Shown: one piece after another, positions 30,400 through 41,143 of the stretch
How the letters are laid out: each line of letters opens with the position of its first letter
Position numbering within the stretch: position 1 is the first letter of the stretch
NCBI RefSeq assembly: GCF_000499845.2
Contig: NC_023757.2
Coordinates: 7,164,118 to 7,228,117 of the forward strand
Reading direction: 5' to 3'
Length of the DNA stretch: 64,000 nucleotides
DNA from: Phaseolus vulgaris
Taxonomy: Eukaryota; Streptophyta; Magnoliopsida; Fabales; Fabaceae
The notes under the pieces: model-generated
What the model saw: the letters and a program-made list of their open reading frames with translations, nothing else
What the model was told of the DNA's origin: nothing
Database searches by the model: none
Made by a program: the position numbers and the translations under genes

Positions 30400-31120
30400 A
30401 TCTCAATCAAGATCATAACCTCGCTGTTATATGTGAGGTTGTATGGTGTCTCTTGTTTTTGTAGATTGGGGTGTGAACCTATATGTCCATGGTACTTCTA
30501 ACAAATCCTCAACCTATTTTTCCTTGGTGACTCAAAATCTCTTATTGAACTCCAAAAGGATTACTTTGTTAGCAATTTCGACTTGTTCATTTGTTTGTGG
30601 ATGTTCTATTAAGTTGATTACATGACGAATAATGAGTCCCAAGTAGAATTTGGCTAACCCTTTTTCATTTAATTGTATTCTATTGTTGGTGATTATCTTG
30701 TTGTGGATGTTGTAGTAACACACAATGTTCTTCCACACAAAAATTTTTACTTATTGAGTTATTATTTTCGCTTAGGATTTGACTTCAATTCATTTTGTAA
30801 AGTAGTCCACATACACAAGAAGGAAATTGCATTGTCCCTTGCCAGTTGGGAAGGGTTCTAGTATGTCAATTCCCCATATACAAAATGGTTAAGGTGAAGT
30901 GATGTGGTGGAGTCACTATAGGTTGGTGTGTAAGAGATTTCCATATTTTTATCAAGTAATACACTTATTACATACTCAACCACGATTAATAATAGATTAT
31001 GTGAAGTACTGTGACAACCATGGTCTGTCTGTCAAATTGTATTCCACATATCCTTTTGTGGAGCTCATCCATTATATAAGTTGTTTGTGTTTTATTTAAA
31101 CATTTTATGAGAGATTCGAT
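30400..31120 (-). pseudogene. decayed gypsy integrase, opposite orientation to the RT remnant
   Basis: Minus-strand translation shows ELHKRICG (zinc-binding region), then CIWGIDILEPFPTGKG and FLLVYVDYFTK (core domain), then HPQTNEQVEIANKVIL. The last is the HPQTNGQ-type motif carrying the third catalytic residue region. Stops interrupt it repeatedly. It faces away from the adjacent RT remnant, so either an inversion occurred or two elements are juxtaposed. Confidence 0.7.
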
Positions 31121-32549
31121 TATCCTCATTTTAACATTTCACACCCATAATAATGAAGTGTGATGCTCTCTTTTGAAACCTTGTGGGCATTATCCAACAT
31201 ATTTTCTTATGCTAAATACTTTTTGGATTATTGTTATTCAACTATGTCCACTCTTCATGTCATGGAATTCTTCCATGTTTATAGTGGAAATTCCAACATT
31301 TTTATGACAATTCAGTGTTTTCCCTTATTTTATGTGATTTTCAATTTGGATAACAAGTCGCCTTAGATGTTCTCTTCTCATTGGATATGCTCGATGCAGT
31401 TTTTAACTAACTTTGCTAGCATGTTGGTGACTCAATGATAGTATTTCAACAATAAAGAGTCATTGACCTGAAACTCGTTGGTGAAATTTCATCAATATAT
31501 ACCTTTTTGCTAGCGGGAAACCATGTCCGGCGACAATGTCCTCAGGGGTTAATGGCTCAATTATTGGGAAAAGGGTTTTAATCCATTCCCAGACCCAACA
31601 CTACAATAGTAGCATACAACCTCCTATCTTGTCTTGGTCATAGTCAATTCCATGATCTAATGCACGATAAAGACATGCCAAGACAGCTGAACCCCAACTA
31701 TAAGTGCTGACATGGGTCAAGTCAGCTAATAATAACATATACATTATATGTACTTTGCTTGTTGATGTGTCTAGCATCAACAAACTCCCAATTAATGAAA
31801 AAGTATGTGCTCTAGCATGTTAAGCGATGACATTGTCTGTATCAACACTTAATTATTTTTTCTCAATGTTTGATACTGTAAGTGCCTGCAAACAAATGCA
31901 ACCATTGTAGCTTCAAAACCAAACAAATGCAGCCACTGCAGTTGCAGCATTTTTAAAAACCATGAAAATATTTTCTACCATTGTGTAGTTGGGGAAGAGT
32001 GAATTTCCAAATCATATGGGTATAAACTTTCACAACTTATCTTAATCAAGTATTACTAATTCTATATAGAAAATAATTATTGTAATAAGTATAAAAAATC
32101 TATAACAATTTTTATAAATTAAATCATACCACAGATACAATTTTGTGGTTGATGAGAACTTACAAAATGTACTATGGAGACTATGAATCAGTGTGAGTTA
32201 GCAACACTCAACAACAATGAAGAACTGAAAGATGAATTCCTTCAACACTGTGCCCACAAGTAGGCTAGAGGTGTAGCTGGGAATAAGATTTCTCTTTTTT
32301 CCAGCATGGTTTGGCAATAAGGTGGGTTGGCTAGGGAGTGTAGGTTGCTATTTAATTGTATGTGAGTCTCTGCATAAAATATGCTTCAATTTTTTTCCTT
32401 CATTTAATGAGTCAAAATTGCTGAACAAGGAATCTATCTTACTGTTTTGAAGCACGCTTCTTAAATGTGCGTTAAAGCTACAGTGCACTTTGGAACTTTC
32501 GAATTGAAAGTTTTCCTTCTTTGACTATTGAATGAACATAAAGAAAACC
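31121..32549. other. intergenic, probable further retrotransposon debris
   Basis: No gene supported. The stretch next to the integrase remnant may continue the same decayed element, but no motif is clear beyond 31120. Confidence 0.4.
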
Positions 32550-32836
32550 TACAAACATGTGAACTTGTGACCCTTGCATGTCAATTTAGTGCATGAGTGA
32601 GAGAACCCATTATGCTCTATAAAAAATGAGACCTGACAACCTGTGAAGTTGTGACCCTTGCATGTAAATTTAGTGTGTCAGTGACAGAACCCACATAATG
32701 TGAATTTAGTGTGTAAAGAACCCATTTTGCTCTATAAAAAACGAGACCTGGAAACCTGTGAAGTTGTGACCCTTGCATGTAAATTTAGTGTGTCAGTGAG
32801 AGAACCCACAACATGTGAATTTAATGCGTGAGTGAC
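32550..32836. repeat. tandem repeat, about 2.6 units of 88-116 bp
   Basis: A GTTGTGACCCTTGCATG core recurs near 32560, 32648 and 32764. Each copy is followed by AATTTAGTG and a GAGAACCCA/GACAGAACCCA motif, with GCTCTATAAAAAA between units. The young LTR element begins right after the last unit. Confidence 0.8.
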
Positions 32837-32838
32837 AG

Positions 32839-32843
32839 AACCC
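32839..32843. repeat. target-site duplication AACCC, left
   Basis: AACCC precedes the left LTR and is repeated exactly at 40281-40285 after the right LTR. This is the 5-bp duplication made by gypsy integrases. Confidence 0.92.
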
Positions 32844-34044
32844 TGATAGCTGTCGTTTTGCTGTCAAATTTATATGATTCTAGCGTAGACTTGTCTAACA
32901 CTAGAGAGATGATAGTATAATTGTGAACAAATGTCCCCAAATCGTCTCCCAACGAATCCAATAGTAAAATCAGTTGATCAGGGTTTAAAATCTATCTGCA
33001 AGCAATAAAAGTTAGCAATAACAATAAAGATAAAAAAAATGGTTTGAGATAGTTGTGCAGAAAATATAAAAGAGATTAAAATAACAAATAAAAAGCGATT
33101 GATCCCAAGTTCTTCCACCATTGAATTCTTCACAGGTTGTCTAAAGATTAATCCTTTCTCAATCCTCCAACAAAGCTAAACCAGATTGAACATGCGCCGA
33201 TCTGATTCAACTGAAACTCACCAGTAAAGTATGCGTCTACTAGTTTAATCAATACCCACTTTGTTCCATGCGTATACTCCATGGGAATGCTTACCTCCTC
33301 TCCCTTAAATCATGCGCCCAAGAAATTAATTAGAACAATGCGAACTAACTAAGAAACCAAAGTTTAAGATAAGGAAGACTCTCAATCATGAGTTCAAGTA
33401 CAACCTCTCACAAAAACCAGTTTTCCAGGAAATTAGACTATTAAAACAACTGCTATAGAGAATTAAAAATCGAAACTTTTATTGAAAAAAACCTCATAAC
33501 TCAATGGGGAATTACAAAGGAATCAACCAAAAAGGTTTAGCCTTCCATGCGGAGGCAAAACAAAAGAATTACTAAGAAGAAAATAAACTAAGAAAACCCT
33601 ATGAAGCTCCCTCTTTTCTCCTTGATGCTTGTGTCCTTTTATAGGCTTTTATGCTCCAAGGATCTTGAGAGAATATTGTAGTTTATATTTTGTTAACCGT
33701 TTCCAAGTTTCCATCTTTCCAGAATTCTTGTATTTTGCAGAAGATTTGCTTCCAATTCTGTTTCTGAGATATTGTAGATTTTATTTTCTCTTTCTTCTCC
33801 TCAGAATTTGTTTTCTGTTTTGGTTCAAAAAGCAACTTGGACTTTTGCATATTTGGCCCATTCACAAAGGTAGATGCTTCCTCCGGATAATTTACTCTAA
33901 AAACACAAAATTAACAATAATAATAGTTAAGGCCCAAATAAACCCAATTATAAGAATATTAATTAAAACAATGAATTTATTTATTATTATAGTCCAATAA
34001 TCTATGAATAAGGCTAATGAGTGTGAATAAATATATGCTCATCA
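32844..34044 (-). repeat. 3' LTR (left copy)
   Basis: 1201 bp, TG...CA ends, near-identical to 39080-40280. Because the element reads on the minus strand, this copy is the 3' LTR. Confidence 0.95.
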
Positions 34045-34048
34045 AATA

Positions 34049-34060
34049 CCCCCACACTTA
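34049..34060 (-). promoter_or_regulatory. polypurine tract, primer for plus-strand DNA
   Basis: The minus strand reads TAAGTGTGGGGG a few bases before the 3' LTR, the position and form typical of Athila/Tat polypurine tracts. The same 12-mer recurs exactly at 34732-34743 and 35318-35329. Confidence 0.75.
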
Positions 34061-35441
34061 TCCTTTTGCACTCCCGGGCAAAACACTCTAAGGTTTAAAA
34101 AGAAAAGAAAAATAATGCAAATAACAAATAGCAAATTCTAAGAATGCATAATGACAAACATGATATAATTTCAAGAAATCAAGGAATCAAGAAAAATGTG
34201 AATGAAAATTCTTATATTTTAATATACAAGCAGGTAATTGAAATCGAAGGTTGAATCAAAATTGACAAAACTTCACTGGATACTCTCATACTCTCAAGTG
34301 TTTAGGGTTTGTATTTACACTCAGCACTCATGCAGACAAACACTACCATATGCTTAGCAAGACTCTAATATTCACAACAATCGAAAAAAACATGCAATCA
34401 AAGATCAAGAGGACTTCATAAGGGGTGTAATGAGGTTAATGTAAAGGTAGGTAAAATGGGGAAATTAGGCTTAAAACCATAGAAAAACAAAGGAGCAATG
34501 GAGGATAGGTCTAAAAATAAGTGTAAGTATTATAACAATTCAACTCCTCTTTTTATTTTAAGATATAATTTGTTTTCATATAGTAGACAGTCAATCCAAT
34601 ATATTAAAGGATCCACTCTTATTTTCTTTATTTTGCTTTGCTTTTTTTCTTGTTGTATTCCTTTTTTTTTCCTACCCTTTTTCTTTTTTTTTCTTTAAAA
34701 CTGAAGAGGTAAATTATGAAAATGAGATACACCCCCACACTTATTCAAAAACCTATTACCAAATAATTTCAAAGCTCCTTTATCTTCTAAGGTAGGGACA
34801 AACATGGTTTTTCTGTTTTGAGGCTCGTAATGAGGGTTAAAAATAAGAAAAAGGCTATAGGCTCAAGGGGTTAACAAATGGATTATCATAAAGGTAGGCT
34901 AATATGGCTAGTGGGTTAATTTACACAAAGAATGCCTCTATCATATCAGTTCATGCGCGTAAATCACAGTTGTAAAACAAAGAATCAAGCTAAGTTCTAG
35001 AGTATAAGCAAACATGAGTGAAAACACACTAAAAAGAGTATTAAATGATATATCAATTAAGGCTCAAAACTCACTAGGGACATTCTATCAAAAGATTCAA
35101 CCCAAAATTTCTCATAACCAACTTATTTATCAATTTGTAAGAAAATCCAAACAACAAATATCAAGAAACCAAGATTTTCAAGAATTATAAAACATGTCAG
35201 CCATTAGACAATCCTAAAAAGCTTATTTATTTTAATAGAAGCAAAAATAAATTCAAACAAATAAATTAAAAAACAAAATAAAACAACAAAAGATAAATCC
35301 TAAACTATGATTCTCCTCCCCCACACTTAAATCATACATTGTCCTCAATGCAAAATCAACAAATAAATGTGTATAATAAAAGTGAGAGAAGAAGTACTCC
35401 CTCATTCAGCTTGAGGGAAGTGGCAACTGTAACAAATCTCT
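34061..35441. other. non-coding 3' region of the element
   Basis: It replaces the pol region of autonomous relatives. It holds two extra copies of the polypurine 12-mer (34732-34743, 35318-35329) and pyrimidine/purine-biased stretches. No conserved pol motif was found on either strand. Confidence 0.7.
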
Positions 35442-38336
35442 TCAACCATCTCCTCTACAATATAAGCCAAGGGCCTTGGTATAGTGTAGCACAAAGATGA
35501 TGATTGCTGGAAAATCTTTCCAAGGCATACAAAATCTTGGTGTAGACAGTGAAACATGAAGAACATCTACTGTTAAGAACCTCTGTGCATTAGGGTATGA
35601 CTGGCACGGGTCAGGGGGGCGAATGTAGGGGTAGAGATGGTTCCATGAATGGGTGGTGGTGTGTGATGAATAGATGGAAGAGATAGACTTATATAATGTA
35701 GACAATCTAATGGATTTTTCTGATATGGGATCGTCTAGGGGTGGCGGTGTTGCAAGGTGTCCTAAAAGGTGAGCTAATGGATTGGTGTTGATGGAGTTGG
35801 AGCATTGAAGGTTATGCTCAAGTGGTACTGAAGATGGTCTAGGTTGGATGTGATGGTGGTTAAAGGATCGACTAAACTGTCTAGCTATGGTAGATGGTCT
35901 TGGGGTTGGTGATGAAGTGAGAGGTATGTCAGGAGGTGGTGGTGGTTGCACAGGAGGGCGACTAGTGCCTAGAGAGACTTCAACAACCTGCAATTCATTA
36001 GGGTCAGAATAATCTAGAACATCAGACGATATAAACTCATCTATCTCAGCGTCTGTCCAATCAATTGAATCAGAAAAATTACAGTCCCCTAGAAAATCCA
36101 ACACATTATCATCCACAATATCATTCAAAATGTCAAGATGATACACAGTGTGATCTTCAACTGGGTGTTTCACAACATCTAGGATATTGAACTGGACTAG
36201 ATTGTCTCCAAACTCCATAGTCAATGTACCCGCGTGAACATCAATCTTGGTACGGGCTGTCTTCAGGAAAGGTCTGCCCAAGATGATGGTTGTTGCACTA
36301 GAATCTGAATCTTCTCCACCCATGTCTAAAATGTAGAAATCTGCAGGAAAAACAAGTTTATTTACTTGAATAAGGACGTCTTCAATAAGTCCTGTAGGTT
36401 GGACTGTGCTCCTATTAGCGAGTTGAATGACTACGCCTGTGGGTTTAAGAGGACCAAGAGACAAAGAACTAAACACAAATAAAGGCATAACATTTATAGA
36501 TGCTCCCAAGTCAAGCATCGCATTTTCAAATAGGTTACTGCCTATTATGCAAGGAATGGTGAAAATGCCCGGGTCTTTGCATTTTTCAGGTATTGCCGCA
36601 ACAGGCTTTGCAATGAGAGCAGAAACATTCCTTCCCATGTTTACCTTTTCATTCCCTTTAAGATGCCTTTTATGTGTGCACAAATCCTTCAAAATTTTGG
36701 CATATCTAGGAATCTGTTTAATAACATCTAGTAGAGGAATGTTCACCTCAACCTTTCTGAATGTCTCGAGAATCTCCTTGTCAGTGTTTTCCATTTTTCT
36801 GCTCGTCTGAACAACTCTTTGTGGAAAAGGAAGAGGAATAGATGGTCTGTCGAGACTAGTATTTCCTCCTTGTATATCAACTTCATGAGACGGTCTAGGA
36901 GGAACATCCATGTCCTTATTCCTTGTGTTGATCCTTCTTTGATCATCATTTTCTGGAGTAGTAGTAATGTTGGAGGTGTTAGACGATCTCAGTTGGTCTT
37001 CTACTTTGGTGGGTTTTCGCATAGGTGCTTGCAACTGAGTACCACTTCTCAGAGTGATGGCACTGACATTATGTGGATTGATGGTCGTCTGGGAGGGAAG
37101 CTTATCAGACCCTTTGGAATTCATCTCATTCATACGAGTGGCTAACTGACCAATCTGATTTTCCAAGTTATGAATGCTTACCTCTGTTCTTTGTATTCTT
37201 TCATCTGTTCTTTGTATTATTTCACTTGTTCTCTGTTGGAATTGCGTATTAACTTCAGCCATTTGCTTTATTACATCCTCTAGAGAAGATCCACCTTTTT
37301 CTGATACAAAAGTTGGTGGTGGGGATGGTTGTTGTTGTTGTGAGTTACCCCATCTAAGATTCAGATGATTCCTCCAACCACTATTAAAGATGTTTGCAGC
37401 ATAAGCTTGAGGACATTCAACATTGTTTCTTCCTTCAACTTCTTGAAGAGTGGGGCAAGCATCGGTGGCATGGTTAGCGGTGCAAATTCCACATACCCTT
37501 GCAACCATCTGAGGCATAGTTAGCTGCTTCATCATGGATGTGAGATCATCTAGTTGTGCCTTCATCTGAGCATGATCAGCCGCATAATTAGTTGTCATCT
37601 CATGAACTCCACGAACAGGTGCTGCAGAGTTGCTACGTGTGTGGAATTGTTGATTGTTAGAAGCCATGATCTCAATCAGTTGTCTTGCAGCGGCTGGCGT
37701 CTTGTCAACTAGTGCTCCTCCACTGGCAGCATCTATCATTTGTCTATCAATAGCCATCAGACCCTCGTAAAAATATTGTATTAGAAGTTGTTCGTTAATC
37801 TGATGGTATGGACAACTTGTACATAGCCTCTTGAATCTCTCCCAGTATTCATAGAGACTTTCTCTATCTTGTTGCCTGATCCCGCATATTTCCTTCCTTA
37901 TTGATGTGACTCTAGATGCTGGAAAGAATTTTTCAAGGAACACTCTTTTCAACCCTTCCCAATTAGTCACTGATCCTGCCGGCAAATAATATAGCCAATC
38001 TTTAGCTGCATCTTGGAGTGAAAAAGGGAATGCTTTAAGCTTAATGTGCTCATTTGTGACCCCAACTGGCCTCATGGTAGTGCACACTGTATGAAACTCC
38101 TTAAGATGTTTATAAGGGTCTTCACCTGCAAGGCCATGAAATTTAGGCAGCAAGTGTATCAAACCAGATTTAAGCTCACATTGCACATCTGGGTATTGGA
38201 TACACATAGTTTGGAAGGAAACATCTGGAGCAGCAAGTTCTCTGAGGGTCCGTTCGTCCATAATTCCAAAATTAGGACTTTCGGCAGTAGTTGGTGATGA
38301 ACTAGAAGACGAGGTTGTACTATACATGTATTTCAA
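35442..38336 (-). CDS. gag-protease polyprotein, 964 aa, no pol
   Basis: One uninterrupted frame starts at ATG 38336. Residues about 55-230 form the retrotransposon gag core (AKDWLYYLPAGSVTNWEGLK, FLEKFFPASR, YEYWERFKRL). A zinc knuckle CGICTANHATDAC lies at 282-294 (C-x2-C-x3-H-x4-C, one residue shorter than canonical). Residues 355-405 look like a coiled coil. A retropepsin-like aspartic protease spans about 585-720, with catalytic LDLGAS at 608-613 and ILGRPFL at 685-691. Residues from about 745 onward are acidic, then Pro/Ser-rich with no recognised domain; autonomous Athila-type elements would continue into RT here. The product should assemble particles and self-cleave but cannot copy or integrate DNA. 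The intact frame agrees with the young LTRs. Confidence 0.9.
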   Translation of the reverse strand: MKYMYSTTSSSSSSPTTAESPNFGIMDERTLRELAAPDVSFQTMCIQYPDVQCELKSGLIHLLPKFHGLAGEDPYKHLKEFHTVCTTMRPVGVTNEHIKLKAFPFSLQDAAKDWLYYLPAGSVTNWEGLKRVFLEKFFPASRVTSIRKEICGIRQQDRESLYEYWERFKRLCTSCPYHQINEQLLIQYFYEGLMAIDRQMIDAASGGALVDKTPAAARQLIEIMASNNQQFHTRSNSAAPVRGVHEMTTNYAADHAQMKAQLDDLTSMMKQLTMPQMVARVCGICTANHATDACPTLQEVEGRNNVECPQAYAANIFNSGWRNHLNLRWGNSQQQQPSPPPTFVSEKGGSSLEDVIKQMAEVNTQFQQRTSEIIQRTDERIQRTEVSIHNLENQIGQLATRMNEMNSKGSDKLPSQTTINPHNVSAITLRSGTQLQAPMRKPTKVEDQLRSSNTSNITTTPENDDQRRINTRNKDMDVPPRPSHEVDIQGGNTSLDRPSIPLPFPQRVVQTSRKMENTDKEILETFRKVEVNIPLLDVIKQIPRYAKILKDLCTHKRHLKGNEKVNMGRNVSALIAKPVAAIPEKCKDPGIFTIPCIIGSNLFENAMLDLGASINVMPLFVFSSLSLGPLKPTGVVIQLANRSTVQPTGLIEDVLIQVNKLVFPADFYILDMGGEDSDSSATTIILGRPFLKTARTKIDVHAGTLTMEFGDNLVQFNILDVVKHPVEDHTVYHLDILNDIVDDNVLDFLGDCNFSDSIDWTDAEIDEFISSDVLDYSDPNELQVVEVSLGTSRPPVQPPPPPDIPLTSSPTPRPSTIARQFSRSFNHHHIQPRPSSVPLEHNLQCSNSINTNPLAHLLGHLATPPPLDDPISEKSIRLSTLYKSISSIYSSHTTTHSWNHLYPYIRPPDPCQSYPNAQRFLTVDVLHVSLSTPRFCMPWKDFPAIIIFVLHYTKALGLYCRGDG

Positions 38337-39058
38337 TTGAATATCTTATTAGACTCCTCAGAGCAAAATCTTTTTTTTTTTTTTAGAGAAACAACCCAAG
38401 TCAACTCCCAGGAAAGAGAGGTGAGTCACAAATGGACAAACTTAAATACCAAGTCTTTCCTAGCCAGAGTCTTCCCTGAATTGCTTTTTTCAATTTAAAA
38501 AAAAAACAAAGAGTAGCAACTGAAGTGTCTATCCTAAATGCAAAATCCTTAAGAAAAACTAATGCAATTGCTACACATAAAAAAATGAGAAGAAAAAAAA
38601 ATGTAAAAATGAATAAATATGGAAAATAAAAAGATCAATAATAAAAATGAAACAGAAACAAAAATAAATAAAGAATGACAAAAAATAAAATAAAGATAAA
38701 AGATATAAGAGATAAATAAAATAAACTAAAATAAAAATAAAAGATATAGGAGATAAAATAAAATAAAAACAAAAAATAAAGATAAAAGATATAAAGAAAG
38801 AAAATAAAACAAATCAAAACAAAATAAAGATAAAAGATATATAGAAAGAAAATAAAAACAAATCAAAATAAAATAAAGGTAAGAGATATCCTAAATATTA
38901 GATTTTTTTATTTTTTTTCGTTTTTTTTTATTGCTATAATAAATAAATAAAAACTAAAAGGAACAAAACACAGGTTAAATATGCAGAAAAAAAAATTAGG
39001 AAAAAAAAAGTTATGCAAATAAGAAAGAAAAACCTGATAACCAAAATCAAATTGAATT
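38337..39058 (-). other. 5' leader of the element, A/T- and purine-biased
   Basis: Untranslated region between primer site and gag. From about 38640 to 38880 it consists of variants of AAAATAAAGATAAAAGATAT repeated in near-tandem, almost pure A, G and T on the plus strand. A short splice-free leader with packaging signals is expected here; none could be identified. Confidence 0.7.
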
Positions 39059-39075
39059 CCCCGGCAACGGCGCCA
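39059..39075 (-). promoter_or_regulatory. primer-binding site, tRNA-Asp type
   Basis: The minus strand reads TGGCGCCGTTGCCGGGG, complementary to the 3' end of plant tRNA-Asp (family knowledge). It lies four bases inside the 5' LTR at 39080. This primer is usual for Athila/Tat lineages. Confidence 0.88.
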
Positions 39076-39079
39076 AATT

Positions 39080-40280
39080 TGATAGCTGTCGTTTTGCTGT
39101 CAAATTTATATGATTCTAGCGTAGACTTGTCTAACACTAGAGAGATGATAGTATAATTGTGAACAAATGTCCCCAAGTCGTCTCCCAACGAATCCAATAG
39201 TAAAATCAGTTGATCAGGGTTTAAAATCTATCTGCAAGCAATAAAAGTTAGCAATAACAATAAAGATAAAAAAAATGGTTTGAGATAGTTGTGCAGAAAA
39301 TATAAAAGAGATTAAAATAACAAATAAAAAGCGATTGATCCCAAGTTCTTCCACCATTGAATTCTTCACAGGTTGTCTAAAGATTAATCCTTTCTCAATC
39401 CTCCAACAAAGCTAAACCAGATTGAACATGCGCCGATCTGATTCAACTGAAACTCACCAGTAAAGTATGCGTCTACTAGTTTAATCAATACCCACTTTGT
39501 TCCATGCGTATACTCCATGGGAATGCTTACCTCCTCTCCCTTAAATCATGCGCCCAAGAAATTAATTAGAACAATGCGAACTAACTAAGAAACCAAAGTT
39601 TAAGATAAGGAAGACTCTCAATCATGAGTTCAAGTACAACCTCTCACAAAAACCAGTTTTCCAGGAAATTAGACTATTAAAACAACTGCTATAGAGAATT
39701 AAAAATCGAAACTTTTATTGAAAAAAACCTCATAACTCAATGGGGAATTACAAAGGAATCAACCAAAAAGGTTTAGCCTTCCATGCGGAGGCAAAACAAA
39801 AGAATTACTAAGAAGAAAATAAACTAAGAAAACCCTATGAAGCTCCCTCTTTTCTCCTTGATGCTTGTGTCCTTTTATAGGCTTTTATGCTCCAAGGATC
39901 TTGAGAGAATATTGTAGTTTATATTTTGTTAACCGTTTCCAAGTTTCCATCTTTCCAGAATTCTTGTATTTTGCAGAAGATTTGCTTCCAATTCTGTTTC
40001 TGAGATATTGTAGATTTTATTTTCTCTTTCTTCTCCTCAGAATTTGTTTTCTGTTTTGGTTCAAAAAGCAACTTGGACTTTTGCATATTTGGCCCATTCA
40101 CAAAGGTAGATGCTTCCTCCGGATAATTTACTCTAAAAACACAAAATTAACAATAATAATAGTTAAGGCCCAAATAAACCCAATTATAAGAATATTAATT
40201 AAAACAATGAATTTATTTATTATTATAGTCCAATAATCTATGAATAAGGCTAATGAGTGTGAATAAATATATGCTCATCA
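39080..40280 (-). repeat. 5' LTR (right copy)
   Basis: 1201 bp, same termini and length as 32844-34044, with one substitution noticed. As the 5' LTR on the minus strand it should contain the promoter. Confidence 0.95.
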
Positions 40281-40285
40281 AACCC
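40281..40285. repeat. target-site duplication AACCC, right
   Basis: Exact copy of 32839-32843. Removing the element rejoins GACAGAACCC with CACTCTGGAA. Confidence 0.92.
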
Positions 40286-41143
40286 ACTCTGGAATAAGCT
40301 GAGCTTCTTTTCTTGCAAGTTAGATACTATCCTTGGAAAGAACCCATCCTCAAACCATTGATCTCTTCATCTCTACGGGTAACAAATAATTACATTTTCT
40401 CTTCTAAGATAATTTAATGCAGATTTTTAGAGGTACTTTAACTATTATTCTTTATTAAAATGGAAGCTTTATTTAATGAATTTGTGCAATACAAATTAAC
40501 ATAGATTATCAAGGTGAAATCTAATTCAGTGGAGGAACAATAACAAAAAATTTCTGGTATTTCACATTTTTATACCGGTTATGTAAATAAATTTCTTTTT
40601 CTTTAGTATGATCATCTTGCTCAATTTTTGGCCTTTCGGTGAACCCATTTTCATTTCTATGCACAAATATTTACTTACATAAATCATGTTATTTCTCAAT
40701 TATTTTTTTATTTTTCAAAGATATTAAAAGTTTAAAAAATAAAAAATAAATTGTTTTTGATACATGAACGTTGGCTTCACATGAACTACTTATTTTCTTG
40801 TCAATGATTGGGTTTTGGTTTCATCCATGTTTTTCCCAATTAATTTTGTATTTTCTAAAGTTATTAAAAGTTTAAAAAATTAAAAAATTATTTTTGGCAC
40901 ATCCTGTTGAATTGTGTACGTCAATTCTTGATTTTGAAATGACATTGTATTTTCAATTCAACGCTGCACACCTATGCTAGAAAATCAGATAGGAAATATA
41001 ATGAATGAATCCCAAACTAAACATAGTTTGAAATATATACATTGCACTACCAAGTACCATTCCATACATTCTTCCATACACTGTTACGAGAGTATCTCTA
41101 AGAACTCCCTTCAATAATTTCTTTTTTTATATTTATGGTGTAT
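40286..41143. other. intergenic flank with a small duplicated segment
   Basis: No gene. AGATATTAAAAGTTTAAAAA (about 40720) and AGTTATTAAAAGTTTAAAAA (about 40860) mark two copies of a roughly 70-140 bp AT-rich unit. This may be the 5' non-coding part of the MULE that follows. Confidence 0.4.

Larger units (their letters stand above)
32844..40280 (-). mobile_element. complete young non-autonomous LTR retrotransposon (gag-protease only), Athila-like
   Basis: The 7437-bp element has two 1201-bp LTRs (TGATAGC...GCTCATCA on the plus strand), a tRNA-Asp primer site, a single 964-codon gag-protease ORF and an AACCC duplication. Comparing the LTRs by eye I noted one difference (AAATCG near 32940 versus AAGTCG near 39176). 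At commonly used plant rates that means tens of thousands of years at most. No reverse transcriptase, RNase H or integrase is encoded: after the ORF there are 1.4 kb of non-coding DNA, then the polypurine tract. Movement must depend on an autonomous relative. It fits the TR-GAG/LARD type of plant non-autonomous element. Confidence 0.93.

Noticed and set aside
33629..34000. 123-codon open frame present identically at 33629-34000 and 39865-40236
   Set aside because: The identity is due to both copies lying in the duplicated LTR, antisense to the element; low-complexity, hydrophobic and not a known protein.
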